Positions 37,915-45,438 of a DNA stretch of 46,956 bases are shown piece by piece; position 1 is the first letter of the stretch; every line of letters begins with the position of its first letter. The DNA lies in the IMG/VR virus record IMGVR_UViG_3300010375_000025, positions 1 to 46,956 of that record, one strand, 5' to 3'. The translations under genes were made by a program, and so were the position numbers. Origin of the DNA: a virus. The notes under the pieces are model-generated. The model saw only the letters and a list, made by a program, of their open reading frames with translations. It searched no databases and had not been told where the DNA came from.

Positions 37915-38928
37915 ATGGGCGCCTACTACAACGAGATCGATCCCGACGCGGCGCTGATCCTTCGCGCGCTGATCGCAGATGGCGTGATCGCGCCAGGCGA
38001 CGTCGATACCCGCTCCATCAAGGAAGTGCAGCCCGATGACCTCCGCCCGTATCGCCAATGCCACTTCTTCGCAGGCGGAGGGCTTTGGTCTGTTGCCGCT
38101 CGAATGGCCGGATGGGATGACGATCGCCCCCTCTGGACCGGAAGCTGCCCCTGTCAGCCGTTCTCGATCGCGGGCAAGCAAGGCGGTACCGACGACGCTC
38201 GGCATCTGTGGCCCGACTTCTTTCGCCTCATCCGTGCCGTCCGGCCCGCTGTCGTCGTGGGAGAGCAGGTTGCGGGACAGGCTGGCTATGGTTGGCTCGA
38301 CGGAGTGCGCGCTGATCTGGCGAGAGAAGCCTACGCCAGCCGGGGCGTCGATATCCCGGCTTGCGCCGTGGACGCCCCCCATATCCGCCAGCGGCTCTAC
38401 TGGTGCGCAGTGGCCGACGCCGAAAGCGAGCAACGCCGGGCCGGACTTCGCGAAGATGACGCGCTCGGCGACGGGCTTGTCGTTGCAGACGGTAATGGCG
38501 GCGTCCGCTTGGGTGACACCATCGGCTCGCGACTGGAAGGACAGCGCGGGCATGGCGACGGTTCGACCGGACGGCCGCTCGCGGATCGACCAGCTTCCTC
38601 GCCAGATGGTGGCCTCGGCGCCTTGGACAACGCCGTGCGCATCGGAAACGGGCAATCGGCAGGGCAAGTACCCACAGGGCGGAACGTCGCTGAATACGCA
38701 AATCGTGCACGTGCCGGGCGTAATGGAAGCTTCTGGTCTGACCACGAATGGATCGCCTGTCACGACGGGAAAGCGCGGCGCACCCAACCCGGCGTTCCCT
38801 TGCTGGTTGATGGGCTTCCCGGCCGAGTGGGTCTCTGGCGCGTGGCGGGCAATGCAATCTCGCCCGTCCTCGCGGCGGAAATCATCGGCGCGCTGATGGA
38901 CACCCTTGATATGCGAGACGCCGCATGA
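37915..38928 (+). CDS. C5-cytosine DNA methyltransferase (337 aa)
   Basis: Motif I CHFFAGGGLWSVAARMAGW (about 49-67), motif IV TGSCPCQPFSIAGKQ with catalytic Cys80, motif VI VVVGEQV (116-119; EQV in place of ENV), motif VIII IRQRLYW (about 157-163) and motif X AGNAISPVLAAEI near 311-323 are all in one frame, so the enzyme looks complete. The variable region between VIII and X is the target-recognition part. Probably protects phage DNA against restriction. A second, 286-codon reading frame overlaps residues 41-327. Confidence 0.9.
   Translation: MGAYYNEIDPDAALILRALIADGVIAPGDVDTRSIKEVQPDDLRPYRQCHFFAGGGLWSVAARMAGWDDDRPLWTGSCPCQPFSIAGKQGGTDDARHLWPDFFRLIRAVRPAVVVGEQVAGQAGYGWLDGVRADLAREAYASRGVDIPACAVDAPHIRQRLYWCAVADAESEQRRAGLREDDALGDGLVVADGNGGVRLGDTIGSRLEGQRGHGDGSTGRPLADRPASSPDGGLGALDNAVRIGNGQSAGQVPTGRNVAEYANRARAGRNGSFWSDHEWIACHDGKARRTQPGVPLLVDGLPGRVGLWRVAGNAISPVLAAEIIGALMDTLDMRDAA
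38036..38896 (+). CDS. Overlapping +1-frame ORF inside the methyltransferase gene
   Basis: A stop-free 286-codon frame beginning ATG at 38036, with AGGAAG nine bases before it. Its second half has the segments WVTPSARDWKDSAGM, RSRIDQLPRQ and NPAFPCWLMGFPAEWV. From memory, such RDWKD/WLMG-P-W segments occur in the C-terminal regions of other phage cytosine methyltransferases or in ORFs overlapping them. It may be a real overlapping gene, or a frame kept open by GC bias and by conservation of the host gene. No homology search was possible. Confidence 0.35.
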   Translation: MTSARIANATSSQAEGFGLLPLEWPDGMTIAPSGPEAAPVSRSRSRASKAVPTTLGICGPTSFASSVPSGPLSSWESRLRDRLAMVGSTECALIWREKPTPAGASISRLAPWTPPISASGSTGAQWPTPKASNAGPDFAKMTRSATGLSLQTVMAASAWVTPSARDWKDSAGMATVRPDGRSRIDQLPRQMVASAPWTTPCASETGNRQGKYPQGGTSLNTQIVHVPGVMEASGLTTNGSPVTTGKRGAPNPAFPCWLMGFPAEWVSGAWRAMQSRPSSRRKSSAR

Positions 38929-39263
38929 CCCAAGAGCCACAAGGGCTGCTGGCGGGGGCGATGGACCCGCATTGCTTGTGTTGCTGCCGTCCGCTGAGCG
39001 AGCATAACGAAAAGCGCCAGTGTCCAGAGACGACGTATTTCGTCGAGAACGTGCCGGCTCTCACCTCCCTCGCGGCGAAGGATGCGGAGATTGCGGGTCT
39101 GCGCCATGAGGCTCAGTTCCTCTGCGATCGGCTGGATAGCCTCGAATGGTCGGATGGTTTGTCAGGCTACGAACAGGTTCTGCGCGAGTATTTCGGCCAC
39201 GTCGAACCGTCGCATGCTCGCCTGAAAGCGCTGCTTCACGAAAACCCGGAGTCGAAGGCGTGA
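38925..39263 (+). CDS. Hypothetical protein with CLCCC cluster (112 aa)
   Basis: N-terminal HCLCCCRPLSEHNEKRQCPE gives a possible metal site, then a long helix (LTSLAAKDAEIAGLRHEAQF, LCDRLDSLEW) that should form a coiled coil. This design (short Cys-rich start, then AKDAEIAxLR helix) is common in phage accessory proteins with no known role. ATGA overlap with the methyltransferase. Confidence 0.55.
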   Translation: MTQEPQGLLAGAMDPHCLCCCRPLSEHNEKRQCPETTYFVENVPALTSLAAKDAEIAGLRHEAQFLCDRLDSLEWSDGLSGYEQVLREYFGHVEPSHARLKALLHENPESKA

Positions 39264-39445
39264 GCGCTTGGATCTCATGGAAAGGCGGGGAGTGTCCGGT
39301 GACAGTGGACACCACCGTAGAAGTTAAATTCCGCGACCATTCTACGGCATCTGGAAAGGCTTGGTCGGAGAAGTGCGGTGATTTCTGGAATCATACACGA
39401 CCACCGGAAGATCACATCATCGCTTACCGCGTGGTGCAATTATGA
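39260..39445 (+). CDS. Small beta-rich accessory protein (61 aa)
   Basis: GTG start overlapping the previous stop (GTGA). WISWKGGECPVTVDTTVEVK, FRDHSTASGKAWSEKC, DFWNHTRPPEDHIIAYRVV: three or four strands. Similar short proteins ending in IIAYRVV-type strands are frequent in phage genomes, function unknown. Less GC-rich than neighbours. Confidence 0.6.
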   Translation: MSAWISWKGGECPVTVDTTVEVKFRDHSTASGKAWSEKCGDFWNHTRPPEDHIIAYRVVQL

Positions 39446-39801
39446 GCGCGGAGATGGAGAAGCTGGCGGCGAGGGTCGAAGCGCTCGCGGGGCCAGATCG
39501 TCGCATAGACACCGAGATATTGGAAATGGTGGGCGGCTTCACGCCAACCGGGCTTCCTACATTTCGGGGCGGCTTGGGATATCCTGCCTTTACGCAGTCT
39601 GTGGACGCGGCGATGTCGCTGGTGCCGGAGGGGTGGGCTTGGACGCTCTACAGCGACGCATCCTGTGAGATTGGCTACGAGCCCGAGCGTGGCGGCTTAA
39701 TGAACCCGGAGTTCCAATCTGACGCCGCTACCCCAGCGCTCGCGCTCTGCGCCGCCGCCCTCCGCGCCCGTCCGACCGCCACCGGGGAGTCGGGATTGTG
39801 A
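39442..39801 (+). CDS. Phage ABA-sandwich-type protein B (119 aa)
   Basis: Same pattern as 36048-36449: SVDAAMSLVPEGWAWTLYSD and DAATPALALCAAALRARPTA. The N-terminal parts differ (this one has KLAARVEALAGPDRRIDTEI). Two copies in one operon indicate duplication or separate acquisition. No known function. Confidence 0.6.
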   Translation: MSAEMEKLAARVEALAGPDRRIDTEILEMVGGFTPTGLPTFRGGLGYPAFTQSVDAAMSLVPEGWAWTLYSDASCEIGYEPERGGLMNPEFQSDAATPALALCAAALRARPTATGESGL

Positions 39802-40097
39802 GTGGGCGCGTTATAGAGCGCTTCGAGACGACGATCGTCGATCGGCGCATAATCCACGACGACCGCACTATTTCTTGGGACGACGCCGACAAGAGGGCAG
39901 GGCGACGGCTGGATCGTAGGAAGGCGTGGGCCTTTGTGGACGGCGACCTGTGCGAGGCCGTCTCGTGGACGCAAGCCTGTTCAGGCTGCGCCTACGAATC
40001 CGAGCCGCGCGGTTCCGGCTGTTCCGAGTGTGGCCACCACGGCGTTACGCGGGAATCCATGTGGGTCCCCGCCGCCAATCCTGGAGTCCAGCCATGA
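39798..40097 (+). CDS. Zinc-ribbon-like accessory protein (99 aa)
   Basis: GTG start. Beta-rich first half (VIERFETTIVDRRIIHDDRT); second half QACSGCAYESEPRGSGCSEC forms a CxxC-x10-CxxC zinc ribbon. Zinc ribbons in such proteins may bind nucleic acid or proteins. Unknown family. Confidence 0.6.
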   Translation: MSGRVIERFETTIVDRRIIHDDRTISWDDADKRAGRRLDRRKAWAFVDGDLCEAVSWTQACSGCAYESEPRGSGCSECGHHGVTRESMWVPAANPGVQP

Positions 40098-40750
40098 ACC
40101 CCACCCCGCCGGAAATCGATGCTCCGGAGCGGAGGGAGGCTGCACCATCACGATGGGACGTCGCGAAAATCATCGATCGTGATGCTTGGCATAACAGCCT
40201 GCCGCGCGATGGTTGCGGCGCCTATTGGTATGACCGGCGCCACAAAGCGCTCGCCAAAGCCGACGCCATCTTGGAACTCCTCGCCGCATCGTCGGGAGAG
40301 CGGGGGGCGGCGCTGGAAGCGAAGGTCCGTCACTTGACGCAGCTTCTAGACGAGGCTCACGGAACACCCTGTGCCCAAATCGCGTGGGAGCAAGAGCGCG
40401 GCGAGATGCGGACGCTGCTCGACAAGGCATTCGATGCCATGTGCGCAGCCCGTCCCGTAAGCGGTGATGACGAGGCATTCCAAGACGTGATCGATGAGAT
40501 CGGAATGTATCGCTCCGATAAATGGATTACGATCAAGGTAGAGGAAGCCGATCGCGCAGACTGGCCGCAGAAGAGCGCCGAGGAAATCAGCGAGATCATC
40601 CGAGAGGCCTATCTGGCGGGCGGGCTGGCAGCGACGGGCTACACCTTCACTTGGAAGGCCCTGAAAGACGCTGCCTACGACTACATGATGTCAGTCGGGC
40701 CGCTCGTTATCGCACCCACCCCCGCGACCGTGGAGGAGCCCAAGGTATGA
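40094..40750 (+). CDS. Hypothetical accessory protein (218 aa)
   Basis: Helical, with a coiled-coil-like centre (SGERGAALEAKVRHLTQLLD). The first 70 residues (VAKIIDRDAWHNSLPRDGCG ... ALAKADAILELLA) read like a small domain used in several phage accessory proteins, followed by an unrelated C-terminal part (SAEEISEIIREAYLAGGLAA). Looks like a composite of modules. ATGA overlaps on both sides. Confidence 0.5.
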   Translation: MNPTPPEIDAPERREAAPSRWDVAKIIDRDAWHNSLPRDGCGAYWYDRRHKALAKADAILELLAASSGERGAALEAKVRHLTQLLDEAHGTPCAQIAWEQERGEMRTLLDKAFDAMCAARPVSGDDEAFQDVIDEIGMYRSDKWITIKVEEADRADWPQKSAEEISEIIREAYLAGGLAATGYTFTWKALKDAAYDYMMSVGPLVIAPTPATVEEPKV

Positions 40751-40992
40751 GCTACGAGCAGGACCGCGCGGATTTCGAATATCTCGAAAACATCGCTGAA
40801 GTTGAAGACATGGTCGTGATCGACGCCGATGTTTGGTCGTTGATGCGCGATCCGACCAAGAAACGCGCTGCCGAGATGTACCGCTGTTCGATCTGCCTTT
40901 GGATGGCCGAACACAGCGCGAACTACGCGGACGCCGAAGACGTTTGCGAAATCGCCGATCGACACTGCATCGATATGGAGCCAGCAGCATGA
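40747..40992 (+). CDS. Small acidic accessory protein (81 aa)
   Basis: Starts MSYEQDRADFEYLENIAEVE. Acidic and helical, with MYRCSICLWMAEHSANYADA holding a CxxC pair and a later Cys/His (VCEIADRHC). ATGA-coupled on both sides. Net acidic charge and small size are also features of DNA-mimic anti-defence proteins, but this is only a suggestion. Confidence 0.5.
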   Translation: MSYEQDRADFEYLENIAEVEDMVVIDADVWSLMRDPTKKRAAEMYRCSICLWMAEHSANYADAEDVCEIADRHCIDMEPAA

Positions 40993-41780
40993 CCGATAAG
41001 ATCGAACGCGGCCACGTCTGCGAACACGGCATCCGCTGGCCGCACGCCTGCCAGCCCTGCGACGATGCGGCTTGGGCTCAACGCGACCCAAAATCTCCAC
41101 CGCAGCCGGCGGTTAGTGTCGAGCAGTGCGCTTCGTGTGGAGGAACGCGCGACACCTGTATGGGTGCGATTATGCACGCGGATAGGTGCGAGGTGATGCT
41201 CAACATGCGCCGTGCTTCCGCCGCCCCGCCTGCCGATGGTGTGCTGCGGGAGGCGTTGAAGCGTCTGAAATTTCAGGTCGATTTTCAGCGAGGCTATGGG
41301 TCGGATGACATCCGGCTCCGACGTGCGGACGGAGATACGCTCTTCGCAGCCCTCTCCGCCGCCCCGAAGTCCCCCACCGCTCCGATCGGGGAGGTGGGGA
41401 AGGGATTGAGAGAGGCGGTTTGCGCTGGTTTGCGGGCATGGATCGCTAGCACTCCAGACATCGACCTGTCGTCTCGCATGATCAGTGACGCCGCCGATTT
41501 CATCATCGGCCAGCCTCTCGCCGAGAGAGGCGGTTTTGAGGCCGGGATCGAGGCGCTGGAGCAGGACAAAGCGCGTCTCGACGCCCTCGCCGGTGAGAGT
41601 TGGGACCTGCGCTGTTTTGACGTCCCGACCGGCGGCGATGACGCGGATATCGGCTGGCGCGTAATCGGTCACTGGATGGCCGAGCCGCGCGAACGGATCA
41701 TCGGCGAGGTCTATCACGACAATCCGCGCGCCGCCATCGACCAAGCCCGCGCCCGTCTCGCCCGAGGAGAGGGCGAATGA
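40989..41780 (+). CDS. Composite accessory protein with zinc-binding start (263 aa)
   Basis: An N-terminal Cys/His part (GHVCEHGIRWPHACQPC, then QCASCGGTRDTC) suggests two small metal sites. It is followed by helical modules (LREALKRLKFQVDFQRGYGS, LREAVCAGLRAWIASTPDI) and a C-terminal alpha/beta end (WRVIGHWMAEPRERIIGEVY, AIDQARARLARGE). The linkers are Ala/Pro-rich. Such modular proteins are typical of shuffled phage accessory operons. Confidence 0.5.
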   Translation: MTDKIERGHVCEHGIRWPHACQPCDDAAWAQRDPKSPPQPAVSVEQCASCGGTRDTCMGAIMHADRCEVMLNMRRASAAPPADGVLREALKRLKFQVDFQRGYGSDDIRLRRADGDTLFAALSAAPKSPTAPIGEVGKGLREAVCAGLRAWIASTPDIDLSSRMISDAADFIIGQPLAERGGFEAGIEALEQDKARLDALAGESWDLRCFDVPTGGDDADIGWRVIGHWMAEPRERIIGEVYHDNPRAAIDQARARLARGEGE

Positions 41781-42106
41781 CCATGGACCCGAATAAGCGC
41801 GGCAATCAGCCTTTCGAGGCCAGCAGCTATGCGGCCGGTCTGCAGCGGCGCGTCGAGCGACAGGGCAAGTGGATCGAGGCCGCAAAGGTCATGGCCCGCG
41901 ATCTGCTGACTGGCGATGGCTTGGACAAGGCGGCGGCCGCAGCATGGTGGCGCCAGCAACTCGACGAGCCCCAAGTCGTGCTGTCCGCCGACGAGGTTCG
42001 TCAGGCGGTGAAAGAACCCGAATGCTCCCGGCCGGAAGGATGCGTCTGCGGCGGTGACACGCCACGGGTTCGCGCCGGCTGCTATTACATGAGGAACCCG
42101 AAATGA
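41777..42106 (+). CDS. Hypothetical accessory protein (109 aa)
   Basis: Helical N-terminal part (RQGKWIEAAKVMARDLLTGD) and C-terminal CSRPEGCVCGGDTPRVRAGC with four Cys, possibly a metal knuckle. ATGA overlaps at both ends. Unknown. Confidence 0.5.
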   Translation: MTMDPNKRGNQPFEASSYAAGLQRRVERQGKWIEAAKVMARDLLTGDGLDKAAAAAWWRQQLDEPQVVLSADEVRQAVKEPECSRPEGCVCGGDTPRVRAGCYYMRNPK

Positions 42107-42471
42107 CCCATCCCAACCCGCCCGAGGTTGTCACGCAGGGGGATCGCGAGGCTGCTGCGCATCTGCACGAATGCATCTGGGGTACGGAAGACCTTGATGC
42201 CAAGGCCGGGCATGCGCGACTGCTGAACGGAGAGCGGGATGGCGAATTTATGGTGCAAGCCTTCGCCCGCCACCGTCTCCGCCACACGCCTGACAGAGAG
42301 GCGATGGCGAGGGTGATCGATCCGGCAGGATGGGACCTGCTCGACATCAATGCCCACCGCGCGAGCCCGGAAGCAGTGCAGGCATGGAAGGCAGAGAACC
42401 TTGGCGCCTCGCTGCGCAAGGCCGACGCCCTTATCGCGATGATCGAGGGAGGCGGGGATGCCCATTCGTGA
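42103..42471 (+). CDS. Hypothetical accessory protein (122 aa)
   Basis: Two short modules: REAAAHLHECIWGTEDLDAK up to FARHRLRHTPD, then a second module DREAMARVIDPAGWDLLDIN that ends LRKADALIAMIEGGG. This second type (start with an AMARVIDP-type helix, end with a KADALIA-type helix) recurs in phage accessory proteins of unknown role. The gene overlaps the HNH gene by 14 bp. Confidence 0.5.
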   Translation: MTHPNPPEVVTQGDREAAAHLHECIWGTEDLDAKAGHARLLNGERDGEFMVQAFARHRLRHTPDREAMARVIDPAGWDLLDINAHRASPEAVQAWKAENLGASLRKADALIAMIEGGGDAHS

Positions 42472-42784
42472 AAGCGAGCGCGCCCGCTACCCGAACAACT
42501 GGAAGGCGATCAGTCTCGCCGTTCGCGAGGAGGCAGGACAGCGCTGCGAGGGGTCTCCGGCCTATCCCGACTGCCAAGCGATCAACGGCCAGCCGCATCC
42601 GGTGACCGGCTCGCGCGTCGTTCTAACAGTCGCCCACCTCGATCACACGCCCGAGAACTGCGAGCGCGAGAACCTGAAGGCCATGTGCCAGCGATGCCAC
42701 CTGACCTACGACGCCGAACATCATCGCAAGAACGCTGCCGCCACCCGTCGAGCGCGTCTCGGCATTCTGGAGCTACCGCTATGA
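42458..42784 (+). CDS. HNH endonuclease (108 aa)
   Basis: Compact HNH: SLAVREEAGQRCEGSPAYPD, VVLTVAHLDHTPENCERENL, KAMCQRCHLTYDAEHHRKN. The conserved His in AHLDH, Asn in ENL and His in CHLTYD form the metal-binding nuclease site; Cys pairs bind zinc. A second HNH gene in the same operon as the one at 32519-33085, but of a different subtype. Could act in DNA packaging, mobility or host DNA attack. Confidence 0.82.
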   Translation: MPIRESERARYPNNWKAISLAVREEAGQRCEGSPAYPDCQAINGQPHPVTGSRVVLTVAHLDHTPENCERENLKAMCQRCHLTYDAEHHRKNAAATRRARLGILELPL

Positions 42785-44004
42785 CCCCCACCGAAACCGC
42801 CGAGGCGAGGGCGCCGTCCTGCCCACAATGCTACAAGCACTTCACCGATGGCATGGAGGCTGCGGCGCAGATTTGCGGATCACTCGCCGAAACGACCTAT
42901 GATGATAGCGATGGCTTTGAAGCGGCCACTGGTTGCGAGGCCTCGATCATGGCCGTCGTCCACGATCAGCGTCGAGAGCAGGCTGACATAGCTTCGGGCG
43001 CCTCGCTCACCCCGCCCGCGCAGAGTGGGGAATGGCGCTGGGTGCCGGTCGAGCCGACTGAGGAGATGGTCGCTGCCGGAACGCTTTCGATGCATCCGTG
43101 CGGTTTCGTCCACAATGTCCATGTTGTGTGGGGTCAGATGCTCTCCGCCATCCCCGACGCAGCGCCGGGGAGACCCTCCGCACCCACGGCAGAGAGGTTG
43201 AGGAGCGCGCTGGAGCGGATAGCAGCGCCGATGCCCGGATGTGAATACGCAGCGACCGAGCGACAAGAAATCGCCCGCGCCGCCCTCTCCGATGCGGGGG
43301 AGGGTTCCGGGGTCGCCGACGCTGGGGCGGTGGCGGGGAGTGGGGAGCGACTGGTAGAAGCCGCCCAAGCCGTCATCAACACGATGCGAGGCACGTACAA
43401 GGCCCGCAATGGTCGGGAAGTCGGCATCCAAGGCGATGATGGCGAGAAGTGCTGGATCGTCCATAGCGACCAGATCGAAGACTTGCGTCGCGCCCTCTCC
43501 CCGATCCCAAGCACTCCGTCCGGAAAGTTGGGGATGTCGAACGCATACGTCGAAGCGATTGCGACTGCGGTGATGCGGTGGGCGCGGCCCCACTTGAAGC
43601 ATATGGTCGCGTTCTCGGTTCTATGTGAGGCGATTGAGGGGGCGATTTCGAATGCCGCCCCAAGCAATCCGCCCGCTCCGTCCGATGGGCTGCGGGCGCT
43701 TCGGGAGGCACTGGAAAATCTAGCCGAAATTCTCGAAAAGGATTGCGATTGCCCTCCATGCGAAGGTTCTGATGCGCCTGCCGAGCACTGGCTCGGCGTT
43801 GCGAAGCGACTGCTTGGGCATCCTCCGACATCTAGCGCTGTGAGGCATGCCCTGGATCGCCGCAAGGCCGTCAACCGCGTTCTGGCTGAACTGATCGCGC
43901 CCTATGAGGTTGATGTCGTCAAGCGCATGGAAATCGGCAACAGGGCTTGCAGCGAAATACTCGTCGCCCTCGATCAGCCCCAGAGCGGGGAGGGCGGAGA
44001 GTGA
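42781..44004 (+). CDS. Large composite accessory protein (407 aa)
   Basis: ATG at 42781 overlaps the HNH stop (ATGA). A mosaic: Cys motif SCPQCYKHF at the start, the segment WRWVPVEPTEEMVAAG (about 83-98, a module found in many phage accessory proteins), a helical RLRSALERIAAPM part, a NTMRGTYKARNGREVGIQGD part, then two helical regions at 290-400. Pro/Ser/Ala linkers and GEGSGVADAGAVAGSGE separate them. Probably grew by fusion of small modules. Function unknown. Confidence 0.5.
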   Translation: MTPTETAEARAPSCPQCYKHFTDGMEAAAQICGSLAETTYDDSDGFEAATGCEASIMAVVHDQRREQADIASGASLTPPAQSGEWRWVPVEPTEEMVAAGTLSMHPCGFVHNVHVVWGQMLSAIPDAAPGRPSAPTAERLRSALERIAAPMPGCEYAATERQEIARAALSDAGEGSGVADAGAVAGSGERLVEAAQAVINTMRGTYKARNGREVGIQGDDGEKCWIVHSDQIEDLRRALSPIPSTPSGKLGMSNAYVEAIATAVMRWARPHLKHMVAFSVLCEAIEGAISNAAPSNPPAPSDGLRALREALENLAEILEKDCDCPPCEGSDAPAEHWLGVAKRLLGHPPTSSAVRHALDRRKAVNRVLAELIAPYEVDVVKRMEIGNRACSEILVALDQPQSGEGGE

Positions 44005-44279
44005 TGCCGAGCGCATGGGAATGGTGGGCCGGGATCGTCGGCGACGACTGCTACGAACTTGCTGGCGGATGCTCAACGAAAGAGCGGGCGATCACGGAGG
44101 CCCTGCGCAATGCGGGCGACGAGGATGTGATCCAGATCGTCGAGGCGCGATCGTCATCCGCCATGAAGTACGAGGGCGCGGATTTCGTGCCGTTCGTCAG
44201 GACGCGCAATCACGAAGTGCTGGGTCGGGCCGGCGATCTTCGCGCCACCCCTCGCGCGGAGGGCTTGGGCGATGCGTGA
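44004..44279 (+). CDS. Hypothetical accessory protein (91 aa)
   Basis: Starts MPSAWEWWAGIVGDDCYELA. Alpha/beta pattern: a TKERAITEALRNAGDEDVIQ helix, then VIQIVEARSSS and a disordered end. Small single-domain proteins with WWAG-type starts are common in phage accessory regions. TGATG overlap upstream. Confidence 0.5.
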   Translation: MPSAWEWWAGIVGDDCYELAGGCSTKERAITEALRNAGDEDVIQIVEARSSSAMKYEGADFVPFVRTRNHEVLGRAGDLRATPRAEGLGDA

Positions 44280-44538
44280 TCTGCATGAGCAACTTCTGGA
44301 AGCGGAAGCCCGGGTTGCGCTGATCAAGCGGTCCCTCGCCGCCGCGCCATGCAGCGAGGTTGGACATCGATGGAAGTTCCTGGGCGGTCGCAACGTCGGC
44401 TGCGAGGAGATGGGCAAGGATTGCTCATGCTCGACATCGGTCCACGAATGCGAGGTCTGCGGCGACTGCGACTATGGCGACACGCCCGAGCAGGCCGAAG
44501 TCATCGCCCGCTGCAAGGAGTTCGGCTGTGGCAACTGA
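44272..44538 (+). CDS. Cysteine-rich accessory protein (88 aa)
   Basis: Helical start (LHEQLLEAEARVALIKRSLA), then KDCSCSTSVHECEVCGDCDY with several Cys in CxC/CxxC spacing, and CKEFGC near the end. A zinc-binding fold is likely. Overlaps neighbours by 8 and 11 bp. Confidence 0.55.
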   Translation: MRDLHEQLLEAEARVALIKRSLAAAPCSEVGHRWKFLGGRNVGCEEMGKDCSCSTSVHECEVCGDCDYGDTPEQAEVIARCKEFGCGN

Positions 44539-45001
44539 GACCGATCGCGACCCGCAAACCGTGGCGCGGGGGCTGACGCGTCTGGAGGCCGCCGTAGCGC
44601 GCAGCAAAGAAGCAGGGCCGCTCGCGCTCTATTTCGGGTGCTGGGATCAGCCGGGCCATTATCTGCACCGCCCGAACGGAGGTCGGATGTGGGATCCGGA
44701 ACCGTCGCTGCAACTCCCGTGGAATACCGGCCACATGGACGGTGGCTTGCTGAAGAATGGCCAGCGCGCCGACAGGCCGGACGGGCGCGTCTGGTGGACC
44801 TGCGGCGGCCTTACGTTCTGGTATGCCTTCTTTTGGTGGGATCGATCGGGTGATGCGCGCGGCGCCTCGAACTCGGGCTTCTACGTTCGAGGCTTCGGCT
44901 GGCCTGAGACGCGAGAGGCTTTCGACTACGCCTGTTCGGCCTTTCCGCACGTTGTGGACCGCCAGAAGCACCCGCTAGTTTTGCAGGATCCCCGCCCATG
45001 A
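44528..45001 (+). CDS. Trp-rich hypothetical protein (157 aa)
   Basis: GTG start at 44528. LALYFGCWDQPGHYLHRPNG, WWTCGGLTFWYAFFWWDRSG and NSGFYVRGFGWPETREAFDY form an aromatic beta-rich domain; this looks like a conserved, single-domain phage protein. No catalytic motif is evident. ATGA overlap with the next gene. Confidence 0.6.
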   Translation: MATETDRDPQTVARGLTRLEAAVARSKEAGPLALYFGCWDQPGHYLHRPNGGRMWDPEPSLQLPWNTGHMDGGLLKNGQRADRPDGRVWWTCGGLTFWYAFFWWDRSGDARGASNSGFYVRGFGWPETREAFDYACSAFPHVVDRQKHPLVLQDPRP

Positions 45002-45438
45002 GCCCCGAGGAGCAGGCGAGGGCGATGCTGGGTGCCGAGTGCGCCCGGATCAACTATCTCGATACGGCGCGAGCTGTTCGTGAGGCGGATGACACCTCGT
45101 CTATCGTGGTGCCGGCGGATGCGGCCGTCCGCGCGCTCACCAAAGCCCTCTCTCGCGAGGAGCAGGTGCGGGCGGAGATCAGGACGCTCAAGCATGAGAT
45201 CGCCAAGAAGGATCGCGCGCTGCACGCCCGTAACGTCGCGCTCGACGGCATGGCGTGGGTCTGGTGCAACGGCGGATGCCAGGGAGGCGTGTTCCGGTTC
45301 GCCGATACCGAGTTGACCGATGAGATGCTCGCCCTGATCGAGCGCAACACCGAGCGGCTCAAGCAATGGGCCAAGAACCGCGACTATCGCTCAGCCGCCG
45401 CCATCCGCTCGGCTCCTTCCTCCCAGCGAGGTGATTGA
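44998..45438 (+). CDS. Hypothetical protein with coiled coil (146 aa)
   Basis: N-terminal helical part, then a coiled coil (SREEQVRAEIRTLKHEIAKK), then MAWVWCNGGCQGGVFRFADT with two Cys, then ELTDEMLALIERNTERLKQW. The last part is common in small phage proteins of unknown role. TGATG coupling to the gene before the integrase. Confidence 0.55.
   Translation: MSPEEQARAMLGAECARINYLDTARAVREADDTSSIVVPADAAVRALTKALSREEQVRAEIRTLKHEIAKKDRALHARNVALDGMAWVWCNGGCQGGVFRFADTELTDEMLALIERNTERLKQWAKNRDYRSAAAIRSAPSSQRGD

Noticed and set aside
37783-38940. 385-codon minus-strand open frame
   Set aside because: Antisense to the methyltransferase. Unlike the +1 sense frame it has no protein-like motif, so only the +1 frame was kept as a question.
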